A stretch of 64,000 nt of DNA. Origin: Hymenobacter nivis. GTDB taxonomy: Bacteria; Bacteroidota; Bacteroidia; Cytophagales; Hymenobacteraceae. The position numbers were made by a program, and so were the translations under genes. This document shows positions 10,562 through 18,634 of the stretch, piece after piece. The first letter of the stretch is position 1. Each line of letters starts with the position of its first letter. The stretch covers positions 3,038,001 to 3,102,000 of the forward strand of contig NZ_CP029145.1 in NCBI RefSeq assembly GCF_003149515.1. The letters run 5' to 3'. The notes beneath the pieces were generated by a model. The model saw nothing but the letters and a program-made list of their open reading frames with translations. It was not told the origin of the DNA and did not search any database.

Positions 10562-10585
10562 TTATTTAGAATAATACCAAATAAG
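10562..10585. promoter_or_regulatory. Distal copy of the operator-like palindrome
   Basis: TTATTTAGAATAATACCAAA(TAAG) is a 23-24 bp imperfect palindrome and matches the reverse complement of the 10430-10450 site over most positions. It lies about 180 bp upstream of the receptor start codon, in an AT-rich gap (10430-10600) that contrasts with its GC-rich surroundings. Confidence 0.45.
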
Positions 10586-10663
10586 GTTAGCGCTCTGCCT
10601 CATCGCTACCGTTTCGGCAGCCAGCTCATCAGCCAGCTCCGACTCAAAAGCTTCAGCCAGCAG

Positions 10664-11863
10664 CTAAGAAACCACCTCCGCGTACAGGGCCCAGAAGGCC
10701 GCACCCACGGCGGCGGGGCTGCACCGGGCCGCGGCGTCGGCCCGCAGGCGGGCCCCGTCGAACTGCTCGGGGTGGGCCAGTACTTCGGCCAGGGCCCTGG
10801 CCAGGGCAGCCTCGTCGTCGGGCGCTACCAACAGGCCAAAGGCGCCTTCGGGCGCAAACAGCTCGGGCACGCTGCCCATGCGGGTAGCCACCACCGGCCG
10901 TCCGCAAGCCCGGGCTTCGAGCAGCACCACGCCAAAGGTTTCGGCCCGACTGAACGAGACAAGGGCCGTGGCCTGTGCCATTTCGGCCGCCACAGCGGCG
11001 TGTGGCAGCTTGCCTAGAAATACCACCGTGCCGTCGGCCAGCAGGCCCAGCTCGGCGGCGTAGCGGCGCAGGGTGGCCTCGTCGGGGCCGTAGCCGGCCA
11101 CCCGCAGACGCAGGCCGGGCCAGGCCGGGCGCAGGGCGGCTACTACCCGCAGTACGCCCGAGAGGTTTTTCACCCGATCGTGGTGGGCGGCCACGTGCAG
11201 CAGACGGCGGGCCTGGTCGGGGTCGTCGGCGCCGGCCGCCACAGGCCGGAACAAATTGGCGTCCACCACGTTGGCGATAACGGCCGTGCGCATGGCGCGG
11301 GCACCCAGGGCCCCTAACGCGTCGGCCAGCACCTGCGATACGGCGTGCAGGGCCGCCGCCCGCCGCACCACCGCCCGCGTGAGCAGCCGCCGCCACCAGC
11401 CCACCTGCGCCACCCGCGCCGGCAGGTACAGCGTCCAGTGCTCGGTGATGAGGTACGGGATGCCGCGGCGCGCCTTCAGCCACCACGCGGCCAGGCCCGT
11501 GCGCAGCAGCACGTGGGCGTGCACCAGGTCGGGGCCCGCGCCGCCCCAGTGGCGGCGCACGGCCCGGTAGCCGCGCCGCTGGCAGGCCAGCCACAGGCCC
11601 AGCTTCAGCAGCTGGTCGAGGGGGCCCCAGCCGGTGGGGCGGGCGCGGTAGTAGTAGCGCCAGGTGGGCACGGGACCCGCCAGGTCAATGTCTTCCTCAA
11701 TAAAACTAGCCAGGGGCCCCCGCGCCACGGCGGCAAACACCACCGCCAGCTGCGCCCCCGGGCCGGCCGCCGCCGCAATGGCCGCCACGTGCCGCTCAAT
11801 AAAGTCGCCATCCTGATCGTCGTAGCGGTGCGGGTACCACTTGGGCAGGTGCAGAATTCTCAT
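10664..11863 (-). CDS. GT4-family glycosyltransferase
   Basis: Predicted retaining glycosyltransferase of GT-B fold, 399 residues from the ATG at 11863. The N-terminal acceptor domain starts MRILHLPKWYPHRYDDQDGD with the family's usual LP.WYP opening; the C-terminal nucleotide-sugar domain has FLGKLPHAAVAAEMAQA and the EX7E signature in SRAETFGVVLLEARACGRP followed by VVATRMGSVPEL. The likely role is adding a sugar to a cell-surface polysaccharide or lipid; donor and acceptor are unknown. An ATG four codons upstream (11875) is possible but adds only MVFP. It stands alone between two TonB receptor genes, all on the minus strand. Confidence 0.88.
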   Translation of the reverse strand: MRILHLPKWYPHRYDDQDGDFIERHVAAIAAAAGPGAQLAVVFAAVARGPLASFIEEDIDLAGPVPTWRYYYRARPTGWGPLDQLLKLGLWLACQRRGYRAVRRHWGGAGPDLVHAHVLLRTGLAAWWLKARRGIPYLITEHWTLYLPARVAQVGWWRRLLTRAVVRRAAALHAVSQVLADALGALGARAMRTAVIANVVDANLFRPVAAGADDPDQARRLLHVAAHHDRVKNLSGVLRVVAALRPAWPGLRLRVAGYGPDEATLRRYAAELGLLADGTVVFLGKLPHAAVAAEMAQATALVSFSRAETFGVVLLEARACGRPVVATRMGSVPELFAPEGAFGLLVAPDDEAALARALAEVLAHPEQFDGARLRADAAARCSPAAVGAAFWALYAEVVS

Positions 11864-11890
11864 CGGGAAGACCAAAGAAACTAACGCGCG

Positions 11891-11952
11891 GGGGCCCCGG
11901 CCAAGCGCAGCCGGGGCCCCAAAAGTAAAGCCCGCCGTTGCGGGCGGGCTTT
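11891..11952 (-). terminator. Double hairpin terminator after the Oar-like receptor gene
   Basis: Two strong hairpins downstream of the stop at 12007: AAAGCCCGCC/GGCGGGCTTT (11927-11952, extended by outer CAAAAG/CTTTTG pairing) and GGGGCCCCGGC/GCCGGGGCCCC (11891-11920). The first has the form of an intrinsic terminator in both directions. Confidence 0.65.
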
Positions 11953-12006
11953 GCTTTTGGGCCAGGCGGAGCGGTCAAGTCCGCCGCGGCAACCTGGAAG
12001 AACGGC

Positions 12007-15000
12007 TTAGAACGAGTAGCGCAGGCCCAGCTGCCCCTGCCAGCGCGAGGCCAGCTGGTCGATGGCGTAAGTGGCTGGCGAACCGTTGTAGGTGAAAGCC
12101 GGGCGGTTGAAAGTGCCGGCACTGTAGGTAGTTGAAATATTACCGGCGGCGTCGGCGAAGGCCACCTGCGAGAGGCCGGTGCCGAGCGTTGAGTTGAAGG
12201 TGTTCGGCACGAAGTACTGGCGGCCCCAGTTCTTGTTCAACATGTTGCCCACGTTCACCACGTCGAACGAAATCTGGATGCTGTGACCGGCAGCTACCAC
12301 GCCGGCGGCGTTGGGCGAGAGGTTGCCCAGGCGGGCTTCCAGCATGAAGCGCACGTCGGCCTGGTCGTTCCAGGGGGTGCGGGCGCCGTTGCGCTCAGCA
12401 TACGAGCCGCGGCGGGTTTTCAGGTACGGGTCGTTGTCGATGAAGCTGCTCAGGGCCGCATACTGGGCCCCGGAGGCTTCGATGGTGTAGGGCATCGACG
12501 AGTTGGCGCGCGAGACCAGCGTAATGTCAGCGGCCGAGCCGGGGATGTAGGCCAGCTGTACGTTCTGCTGGCCGTTGCCGAAGAAGCTGCCAGGGTTGGT
12601 ATTGTAGACGTAAGTGAACGGCGAGCCGCTGGCGAAGGTCAGCACCGCGGTGGCGTAGGCCGTGAACCGGTCGCCGATGTTGTGGTGCAGGTTCAGGGAG
12701 CTCACCACGCGGTGGCGCAGGTCGAAGTTGGAGTAAGCCAGGCCGGGGTTGTTCACGTTCTGGGCGGGGTTCAACTCCCAGTTGCTCTGGGGCGAGTTGC
12801 GGATACCGTTGCTGATGTCCTTGCTCTGGCCGTAGGTGTAAGCCACGTTGGCATCAAACACGTTGGCAAACGTTTTGCCTAGCGAGCCCGTGAGCTGGTA
12901 GCGGTAACCCTGCTGGGTGTTGGTCAGGAAAAAGGCGTTCGAGAAGCCGTTGTTCACCTTGGTCGTAGAGACCGGCGTGGTGTTGCCAGCCGGAATCGGG
13001 TTGGTCGGGAAAGGGAAGCCCGTGTAGCGAGGCGTCTGGGTCGGGCCCTGGGCGAAGTAGGTAGCGTTGTCCACCAGGTTGATGTTCTCAAACTTCACGT
13101 CCTGCAACACCTTCGTGTAGAGGCCTTCTACCGAGGCGCGTACGCCGCCGGGCAGCTTCAGGTCGAGGGCCAGCGACGAGCGCCACACCTGCGGCATCTT
13201 GAAGTTGGGATCGATGATATTCAGCTCTGTCGTGCTCCGGGCCGAAGCAGGCAGTTGGGCATAAATCTGGTTCGGGTCCTGGTTGAGCAGGTACTTGGGG
13301 CCCGTGGTGGAGCCAGCACTAGGCTGGATGTTGTTCAAATCCACCGAGTTGTAATTCGTTGCGTTGTTGTAGTAGGCGTAGCCCAGCCAAGCGAATGGAA
13401 TGCGGCCCGAAAAGAGGCCCGAGCCGCCGCGCACCACCACGCTCTGGTCACCCTTGGCGTCGAAGTTGAAGCCCAGGCGCGGCGAGAACTGCACTTTGCC
13501 CAGCAACTGATTATTCAGGTCCGCCCAATTCGTGTGTTGGTAGGTCTGATTCAGGGTGCGGCTGTCGTTGGTGCTCGTCACGCCATTGGCGGTCACGGCA
13601 CCAACGTTCACCAGGGCCGTATTCAGCACCGGCGGGGTGGGCAGCGAGGTCAGGTCGAAACGGATGCCGGGCGAAATCTTCAACCGGTCGCTCACCGTCC
13701 ACTCGTCCTGCAAGTAGGCCGAGTACAAATTGATGTTGAACGAAGCCGAGGGGTTGTTGTAGTTGTTGGCGTAGGTATTGTCGGCAATGTTGTAAGTGCC
13801 GCGGATGCGGCTCGGCTGGTCGTTCAGGAACTGGGCCACGTTGTTGTACTCAATGCGGCCGTTCCAGGAGTTGATGAAGCCGTAGTCAACCTTGTACAAC
13901 TCGTTGTGGGTGCCCAGCGTCAGGGCGTGGGCCCCGGTGTAGTAGGTCAGGTTGTCGGTGATTTCGAAGGTCTTCGTGCGGGTGTTGAAGATGCTCGCCT
14001 CGCGGTCGGAGCCCAGCAAAATCTGGTTCGAGCCCAGGTAGCCGTTGTTGGCGTTCAGGCCCACGTTGTTGATTTGCACCGCCGGGAACACGCTGGCCTG
14101 CCCGCCCAGCAGCGAGCGGTAGTCGTGGATGTTGGTGTAGCCCAGAATCAGGTTGTTGGAGAGCTTGTTGGTGAAGTTCGACTTCACTTCCAGCACCGTC
14201 GAGTTTTGCAGGTTGTTCTGCACAAAGTCCTGCGAGCCAAACTTGAACAAGCTGTTGGAGCGCTCCAGGTTGGTGGCTTCCGACTTCACGTAGTTGTGGC
14301 GCAGCGTGATGCTGGTTTTATCGTCCACGTTCCAGTCGAGGCGGCCAAACAGCTTGTTGCTGTTGGCGTAAATGTTGTAATCGCCGTACGCGCCCACGTT
14401 GTAGCCATAGGTGTTTTGCAGCTTGCTGGTGATGTCCTGGGCCAGGCCGATGGACACCGGCGAGCCGGGCGCGCCGGCCGCGTAAAACTGAGGCTCGTTG
14501 CGGCGGGCAATTTCGTAGTTGCCGAAGAAGAACAGCTTATTTTTGATGATGGCCCCCCCGAGGCGCACGCCTGTCTGGTAGTCGTGGTAGGCCGAGCCAA
14601 TTTTGGTATCGGCCCCGTCGATGCTGCGGCCCGTGATACCCTGGTTGCGGCCGTAGCCGTACACCGAGCCGTGGAAGTCGTTGGTGCCCGAGCGGGTCAC
14701 GGCGTTGATGGAGCCGCCGGTGAAGTTGCCCAGCTTCACATCGAAGGGGGCCACCTGGGCCTGGATTTCCTGGATGGCGTCGAGCGAGATGGGGTTGGCG
14801 CGGGCCGAGCTGCCGGGCAGGCCGCTGGTACCGCCCTGCCCGCCCAGCGAGGGCGAGAAGCCGATAGCGTCGTTGTTCACGGCCCCGTCGAGGGTGATGT
14901 TATTGTAGCGGAACGAGGTGCCGGCAAACGAGCCGTTTGAGGCGCGCGGGTCGAGGCGCGTGAAGTCCTGGATGCTACGCGAAATGGTGGGCAGCTGCTG

Positions 15001-15432
15001 GATGGCCGCGCGGCCTACGTTGGTGCCGGCGCCGGTTTTGGTGACCTCCGTGTTGCCCACCACCACTACTTCGTTCAGCTGCTGGGCTTCGGTCACCAGC
15101 ACCACATTCAGGCGGGTGGTGTTGCCCAGGGTCAGGAACACGCCGCCGATGGTCTGCTCCTTGTAGCCCACGTAGGTCACCGTCACGCTGTAGGGCCCGC
15201 CGGGGGCCAGGTTCGGGATGCTGAAGCGGCCGTCGGGCTCGGTGCCGGTGCCGCGCTTGGTACCGGTGGGCACGTTGGTGGCCACCACCGTCACACCAAT
15301 CAGGTCTTCGCCCTTGTCGGAGGTCACCTTGCCGCTTATGGCTGAGGTGGTTACCTGCGCGCGGGCAGTCGTCGTCCAGGCCAGGAGCACGAGCAGCAGG
15401 CCACGAAAGAAAACAGTACGGTTGGGGAGCAT
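12007..15432 (-). CDS. Oar-like TonB-dependent outer-membrane receptor with carboxypeptidase-regulatory domain
   Basis: Large outer-membrane protein of 1141 residues. The start at 15432 gives the signal peptide MLPNRTVFFRGLLLVLLAW ending TTARAQ. A carboxypeptidase-regulatory-like (CarboxypepD_reg) domain follows (about residues 27-115: SAISGKVTSDKGEDLIGVTV), then a plug with AQQLNEVVVVGNTEVTKTGA and LDGAVNNDAIGF, and a very long barrel ending LGLRYSF. Length, the missing SusD partner and the wording around the plug (GGSINAVTRSGTNDFHGSVY) match the Oar/OmpA-related group rather than SusC. Substrate unknown. A weak -7 element GAACTTTG lies at 15457-15464. It has no SusD-like neighbour, and its own double-hairpin terminator suggests a single-gene transcript. 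Confidence 0.9.
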   Translation of the reverse strand: MLPNRTVFFRGLLLVLLAWTTTARAQVTTSAISGKVTSDKGEDLIGVTVVATNVPTGTKRGTGTEPDGRFSIPNLAPGGPYSVTVTYVGYKEQTIGGVFLTLGNTTRLNVVLVTEAQQLNEVVVVGNTEVTKTGAGTNVGRAAIQQLPTISRSIQDFTRLDPRASNGSFAGTSFRYNNITLDGAVNNDAIGFSPSLGGQGGTSGLPGSSARANPISLDAIQEIQAQVAPFDVKLGNFTGGSINAVTRSGTNDFHGSVYGYGRNQGITGRSIDGADTKIGSAYHDYQTGVRLGGAIIKNKLFFFGNYEIARRNEPQFYAAGAPGSPVSIGLAQDITSKLQNTYGYNVGAYGDYNIYANSNKLFGRLDWNVDDKTSITLRHNYVKSEATNLERSNSLFKFGSQDFVQNNLQNSTVLEVKSNFTNKLSNNLILGYTNIHDYRSLLGGQASVFPAVQINNVGLNANNGYLGSNQILLGSDREASIFNTRTKTFEITDNLTYYTGAHALTLGTHNELYKVDYGFINSWNGRIEYNNVAQFLNDQPSRIRGTYNIADNTYANNYNNPSASFNINLYSAYLQDEWTVSDRLKISPGIRFDLTSLPTPPVLNTALVNVGAVTANGVTSTNDSRTLNQTYQHTNWADLNNQLLGKVQFSPRLGFNFDAKGDQSVVVRGGSGLFSGRIPFAWLGYAYYNNATNYNSVDLNNIQPSAGSTTGPKYLLNQDPNQIYAQLPASARSTTELNIIDPNFKMPQVWRSSLALDLKLPGGVRASVEGLYTKVLQDVKFENINLVDNATYFAQGPTQTPRYTGFPFPTNPIPAGNTTPVSTTKVNNGFSNAFFLTNTQQGYRYQLTGSLGKTFANVFDANVAYTYGQSKDISNGIRNSPQSNWELNPAQNVNNPGLAYSNFDLRHRVVSSLNLHHNIGDRFTAYATAVLTFASGSPFTYVYNTNPGSFFGNGQQNVQLAYIPGSAADITLVSRANSSMPYTIEASGAQYAALSSFIDNDPYLKTRRGSYAERNGARTPWNDQADVRFMLEARLGNLSPNAAGVVAAGHSIQISFDVVNVGNMLNKNWGRQYFVPNTFNSTLGTGLSQVAFADAAGNISTTYSAGTFNRPAFTYNGSPATYAIDQLASRWQGQLGLRYSF

Positions 15433-15651
15433 AAAATGCGGGGTTGGTTTCGGGCACAAAGTTCCGGCCCGCATTTGGCCAATTTCAGGAATCCATGTTG
15501 CTTAATCGTTGTGTTATTAACATAGCCTTCATCTAATGGTAACATTGGCCGGGGCCCTACTGGGTCGCCGCCGGGGCCCCAGCCGTACCGATCTTTGCGG
15601 CCCACCCGCCGGCCCCCGGGGCCCCGGCCCACCCGCACTGCACCCCTCCCC

Positions 15652-16551
15652 ATGCTTATTTCCATGACCGGCTACGGCCAGGCCCACCGCGAAACCGACG
15701 CCTACGCCGCCACCGTTGAGCTCAAATCGCTCAACTCCAAAACCCTCGACCTCACCCTGCGCCTGCCGCGCTTCCTGCTGCCGCACGAGCTCGAAATCCG
15801 CAACACCATCACCAAGGAACTGCTCCGCGGCAAGGTCAACCTCGCCCTCGACTTCGTGCGGCCCACCGCCGCCCGCGCCGCCGCCACGCTTAACAAGGAA
15901 GCCCTGGTGGCCGCCTTCCACGAGCTGCGCGCCGTGGCCGAGGGCCTGGGCCTGCGCGCCGGCGAGGAGACCCTGCTCGCCGCCCTGCGCCTGCCCGGCG
16001 TGGTGCCCAGCGCCGCCGACGCCCGCGACGCCGAACCCGTGGCCGACGACGTGCCGTGGGCCGAGCTCCAGCCGCTGCTGCACGAGGCCCTGGGGGCCCT
16101 CCAGCAGTTCCGGCGCGACGAGGGCGCCACGCTCACGGCCGAGATTCTGGGCTACGTGGCCACCATCCGCCAGCAACTGGCCGCCGTTGAGCTGCACGAC
16201 CCCGCCCGCATTGCCCACGTGCGCCAGCGCTTGCAGGGCCACCTGGCCGAACTCACCAGCCACGAGCAGTTCAACGCCACCCGCTTCGAGCAGGAGGTGC
16301 TGTACTATATAGAGAAGCTCGACATTGCCGAGGAGAAGGTGCGCCTCGCTGCCCACCTCGCCTACTTCGAGCAGGCCGCCCACCAGCCCGACGAGGCCGT
16401 GGGCAAAAAGCTCGCCTTCCTGGCCCAGGAAATCGGCCGCGAAATCAACACCATCGGCTCAAAGGCCAACGACGCCACCGTGCAGCACCTGGTAGTGGGC
16501 ATGAAGGAAGAATTGGAGAAAATAAAGGAACAATTGAACAACATTCTCTAG
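15652..16551 (+). CDS. yicC: YicC/YloC-family endoribonuclease
   Basis: Member of the YicC family, recognised as endoribonucleases acting on RNA including small regulatory RNAs. 299 residues from the ATG at 15652, which gives the diagnostic opening MLISMTGYGQA. The N-terminal YicC_N domain includes ELKSLNSKTLDLTLRLP and RGKVNLALD; the C-terminal DUF1732 domain carries EQEVLYYIEKLDIAEEKVRL, KKLAFLAQEIGREINTIGSK and the end motif MKEELEKIKEQLNNIL. A -7-like GATCTTTG lies at 15590-15597. It reads away from the Oar-like receptor and has no operon partner. The family is often near gmk (guanylate kinase), but none is seen here. Confidence 0.95.
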   Translation: MLISMTGYGQAHRETDAYAATVELKSLNSKTLDLTLRLPRFLLPHELEIRNTITKELLRGKVNLALDFVRPTAARAAATLNKEALVAAFHELRAVAEGLGLRAGEETLLAALRLPGVVPSAADARDAEPVADDVPWAELQPLLHEALGALQQFRRDEGATLTAEILGYVATIRQQLAAVELHDPARIAHVRQRLQGHLAELTSHEQFNATRFEQEVLYYIEKLDIAEEKVRLAAHLAYFEQAAHQPDEAVGKKLAFLAQEIGREINTIGSKANDATVQHLVVGMKEELEKIKEQLNNIL

Positions 16552-16902
16552 GCCCGCACCGGCCGACGCCGAAGTCGGTTAAGCGATTGTTAAATCGTAA
16601 AAATATACTTGCATTATTCAAGGTAAATAATGCATATTCAACATATTAATCACTGGCAATAAACCGTTGTTTATTGTTGCTTTTAAATGATGATTTAAAA
16701 CGTAATAGGCTTTATTCAAGCAAATTGGCCATATTTAGTTAAATAGCTTGCACTGTGCGGGTAAGCGGTTTTTGGACCCCCGGGGCGGGGCGGGCAAATC
16801 GGGCATTTTTTGTTTTACCAGGATTTGGTAATTTTACGCAAGGGCTTTTATATTTCATCCCCGCCCGCTCCCCTCCGTAACTCCACCCGAACCCCCAGTC
16901 CC
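16552..16902 (+). other. AT-rich intergenic region with small hairpins
   Basis: About 350 bp with no gene. The first 200 bp are AT-rich, unlike the rest of the window, and contain the perfect hairpins CAATAAAC/GTTTATTG (16657-16676) and TTTAAAT/ATTTAAA (16682-16699), then TTACC/GGTAA (16815-16831). A -7-like TAATTTTA at about 16829-16836 could drive the next gene. I see no recognisable RNA family. Confidence 0.5.
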
Positions 16903-17451
16903 ATGAAATCCACACTTTTACTCTGCTTCCTGGGCCTCTTTTTGATGGCGGCCCGGCCCGCGTCCGAAATCGAGTTGATAAAAAAACACGTGCTCAGCGA
17001 ACGGGTGGAAATCCTCATCCCCAAGGGCTTCGAGGTGATGAGCGAGCAGCAAATGGACTTTAACTACGCCAAGGCGCAGAGCCGCCCCAGCGTCATTTTC
17101 ACCAACAACAACCTGGTGAGCCTGGCCTTCAACTACTCCGACAACGAGGCGGACCAGGACATGGTGGACGTGTACGCAGCCACGTTTGCCAAAACCTACC
17201 ACAAGCAGTACAAAGACGCTACCTGGTTCGGCGACGGCGTAAAAAACATCAACAACCACAAGGTGGGCTACCTCGAGTTCATGAAGCCCGAAATGGGCCA
17301 CCAGGTGTACACACTGGTGTTCTTCACCGACGTGCAGGGCAAGCTAATGATCTGCACCTTCAACTGCGCCGACCGCCAGAAGCCCGAGTGGGAGCCCGTA
17401 GCCAAACAAATCATGCTCTCAGTAAAAGCCAACACCGAAGCCGGCAAATAA
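16903..17451 (+). CDS. Small secreted protein of unknown function
   Basis: 182 residues from the ATG at 16903, which gives a signal peptide MKSTLLLCFLGLFLMAARPA; the upstream in-frame start at 16810 would bury it. The mature part is a compact alpha/beta sequence with IEILIPKGFEVM-like, SRPSVIFTNNNLVSLAFNY, GYLEFMKPEMGHQVYTLVFF and GKLMICTFNCADRQ segments. The pattern 'fits a mature domain that follows short beta strands around a long amphipathic helix' resembles PsbP/DcrB-like folds, but this is a weak visual analogy and no function is assigned. It is followed by a strong terminator and stands alone. Confidence 0.75.
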   Translation: MKSTLLLCFLGLFLMAARPASEIELIKKHVLSERVEILIPKGFEVMSEQQMDFNYAKAQSRPSVIFTNNNLVSLAFNYSDNEADQDMVDVYAATFAKTYHKQYKDATWFGDGVKNINNHKVGYLEFMKPEMGHQVYTLVFFTDVQGKLMICTFNCADRQKPEWEPVAKQIMLSVKANTEAGK

Positions 17452-17471
17452 CCCGCCCGCCTTCGCGCTAA

Positions 17472-17514
17472 ACGCAAAAAGCCCCTCTGCCATTAGCAGA
17501 GGGGCTTTTTGCGT
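17472..17514 (+). terminator. Intrinsic terminator after the small secreted protein gene
   Basis: Perfect hairpin of 18 bases per arm, ACGCAAAAAGCCCCTCTG with its complement, loop about 7 bases, with the T-run inside the arm. Symmetric, so it may also work on the minus strand. Confidence 0.85.
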
Positions 17515-17552
17515 TATTACCCAGAATCCTTCCTGATTCGTGTTGAGCAATT

Positions 17553-17611
17553 GCAGAACGGAGTGGCACTCCACTTCCGAGCGAACGCAGAACGGAGTAC
17601 CATTCCGTTCT
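17553..17611. repeat. Short direct repeat with hairpins
   Basis: GCAGAACGGAGT occurs at 17553-17564 and 17587-17598 (34-bp spacing). Each copy is followed by its own small inverted repeat: GGAGTGGCACTCC at 17560-17572 and AGAACGGA/TCCGTTCT at 17589-17611. Function unknown. Confidence 0.55.
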
Positions 17612-17635
17612 ACAGTTGGGACTTGCCTAAACCGG

Positions 17636-18052
17636 CTATACCCAGGCGGCGACCGGGCGGCGACGGGCCAGCACGGCGGCCAGCACCAGGGCCAGCAGGG
17701 CCCCGATGCTGTCGCCGAGCAGGTCCGACCATTCGGCGTGGCGGCCCTGGGCCATGAGGTATTGCAGCACTTCGATGAGGGCCCCGAAGGCGACGCAGCC
17801 GGCCAGTACCACCGCGGTGGCCTGCTGGGCCAGCACCGGCCAGCGGCGCTGCCGCCGCAGCGAAAACCAGCTGAGGGCGGCCAGCACCCCAAACACGCCC
17901 GCGTGGGCGGCTGTGTCGAAGGAAAGCAGCTCCCAGACGGGCGTAACGGGCATATCGCGGGCCGGCGTGAGGGTGAGCAGCAGCATGAACGCGGCCCACA
18001 GCAAGGGCAGCGCGGCGTAGGGCCGGCGGGCCGGCGGCAACGGAGTCGGCAT
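17636..18052 (-). CDS. VanZ-like family membrane protein
   Basis: 138-residue inner-membrane protein of the VanZ-like family. Four hydrophobic segments are visible (about residues 14-30, 43-62, 78-97 and 112-130), and the family block is LIEVLQYLMAQGRHAEWSDL followed by LGDSIGALLAL, with the conserved Glu, Gln, Arg and Asp. VanZ itself gives low-level teicoplanin resistance; most chromosomal relatives have no known role, so no resistance function is claimed. The start is 24 bp after the gcvH stop on the same strand, so it is probably in the gcvH transcript. From memory, a VanZ-like gene next to gcvH and sprA is a common order in Bacteroidota. Confidence 0.85.
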   Translation of the reverse strand: MPTPLPPARRPYAALPLLWAAFMLLLTLTPARDMPVTPVWELLSFDTAAHAGVFGVLAALSWFSLRRQRRWPVLAQQATAVVLAGCVAFGALIEVLQYLMAQGRHAEWSDLLGDSIGALLALVLAAVLARRRPVAAWV

Positions 18053-18076
18053 CAGTAGCGGAGGGACTGGGGGGCC

Positions 18077-18457
18077 CTAAGCGCCCACCAGCTCGCCGTA
18101 GGCCTCGGCGCTGAGCAGGCCTTCGAGCTCGGCGGGGTTGGCAATGGCGATTTTCACCATCCAGCCGTCGCCGTAGGGGTCCGAGTTCACGGTCTCGGGG
18201 GCGTCGGCCAGCTTGGAGTTCACCTCCAGCACGGTGCCGGTGATGGGGCTGAACAGGTCGGACACCGTTTTCACGGCTTCCACGGTGCCGAACACATCGT
18301 GCTGGGCCACGTCCTTGTCAACGGTGTCAATGTCGACGTACACGATGTCGCCCAGCTCGCGCTGTGCGTGGTCGGTGATGCCAACGATGGCCACGTCGCC
18401 TTCCACGCGAATCCATTCGTGGTCTTTGGTGTAGTGCAGGGTGGTGGGCAGGGTCAT
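18077..18457 (-). CDS. gcvH: Glycine cleavage system H protein
   Basis: Lipoyl carrier protein of the glycine cleavage complex, 126 residues, the usual length. It opens with [20 protein letters not shown] and has the lipoylation site Lys63 in [15 protein letters not shown]. The rest ([25 protein letters not shown]) matches the family closely. The cytoplasmic protein shuttles the aminomethyl group between the P, T and L proteins; none of the partner genes is in this window. The gene is separated from the sprA stop by a 166-bp element with inverted repeat ends, and is followed by the VanZ-like gene. Confidence 0.97.
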   Translation of the reverse strand: MTLPTTLHYTKDHEWIRVEGDVAIVGITDHAQRELGDIVYVDIDTVDKDVAQHDVFGTVEAVKTVSDLFSPITGTVLEVNSKLADAPETVNSDPYGDGWMVKIAIANPAELEGLLSAEAYGELVGA

Positions 18458-18464
18458 CTTTAGG

Positions 18465-18630
18465 TATGAATTGTGAGTTATGAATTATGAGTTGGAGCGA
18501 TGGGCCCCGGGGCTTTGCAGCAGTAAGCACGCAATCTGCTCTCAAAAGTAGAGCCGGCAGGCGTAGCCCGCCCGTCTTCCGCCCTCATTTTAACTACAAT
18601 CAACTCATAATTCATAACCCATAATTCATA
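18465..18630. repeat. MITE-like element with 29-bp terminal inverted repeats
   Basis: Left end TATGAATTGTGAGTTATGAA(TTATGAGTT) at 18465-18493 and right end at 18602-18630 are inverted copies with 27 of 29 positions matching. They enclose 108 bp that contain no gene. The element fills the space between gcvH and the sprA stop codon. No clear target-site duplication was found. Confidence 0.7.
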
Positions 18631-18634
18631 ATCA

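Noticed and set aside
13255..14940. 561-codon open frame antisense to the Oar-like receptor
   Set aside because: Valine/glutamine-rich shadow of a gene that is secure on the other strand.
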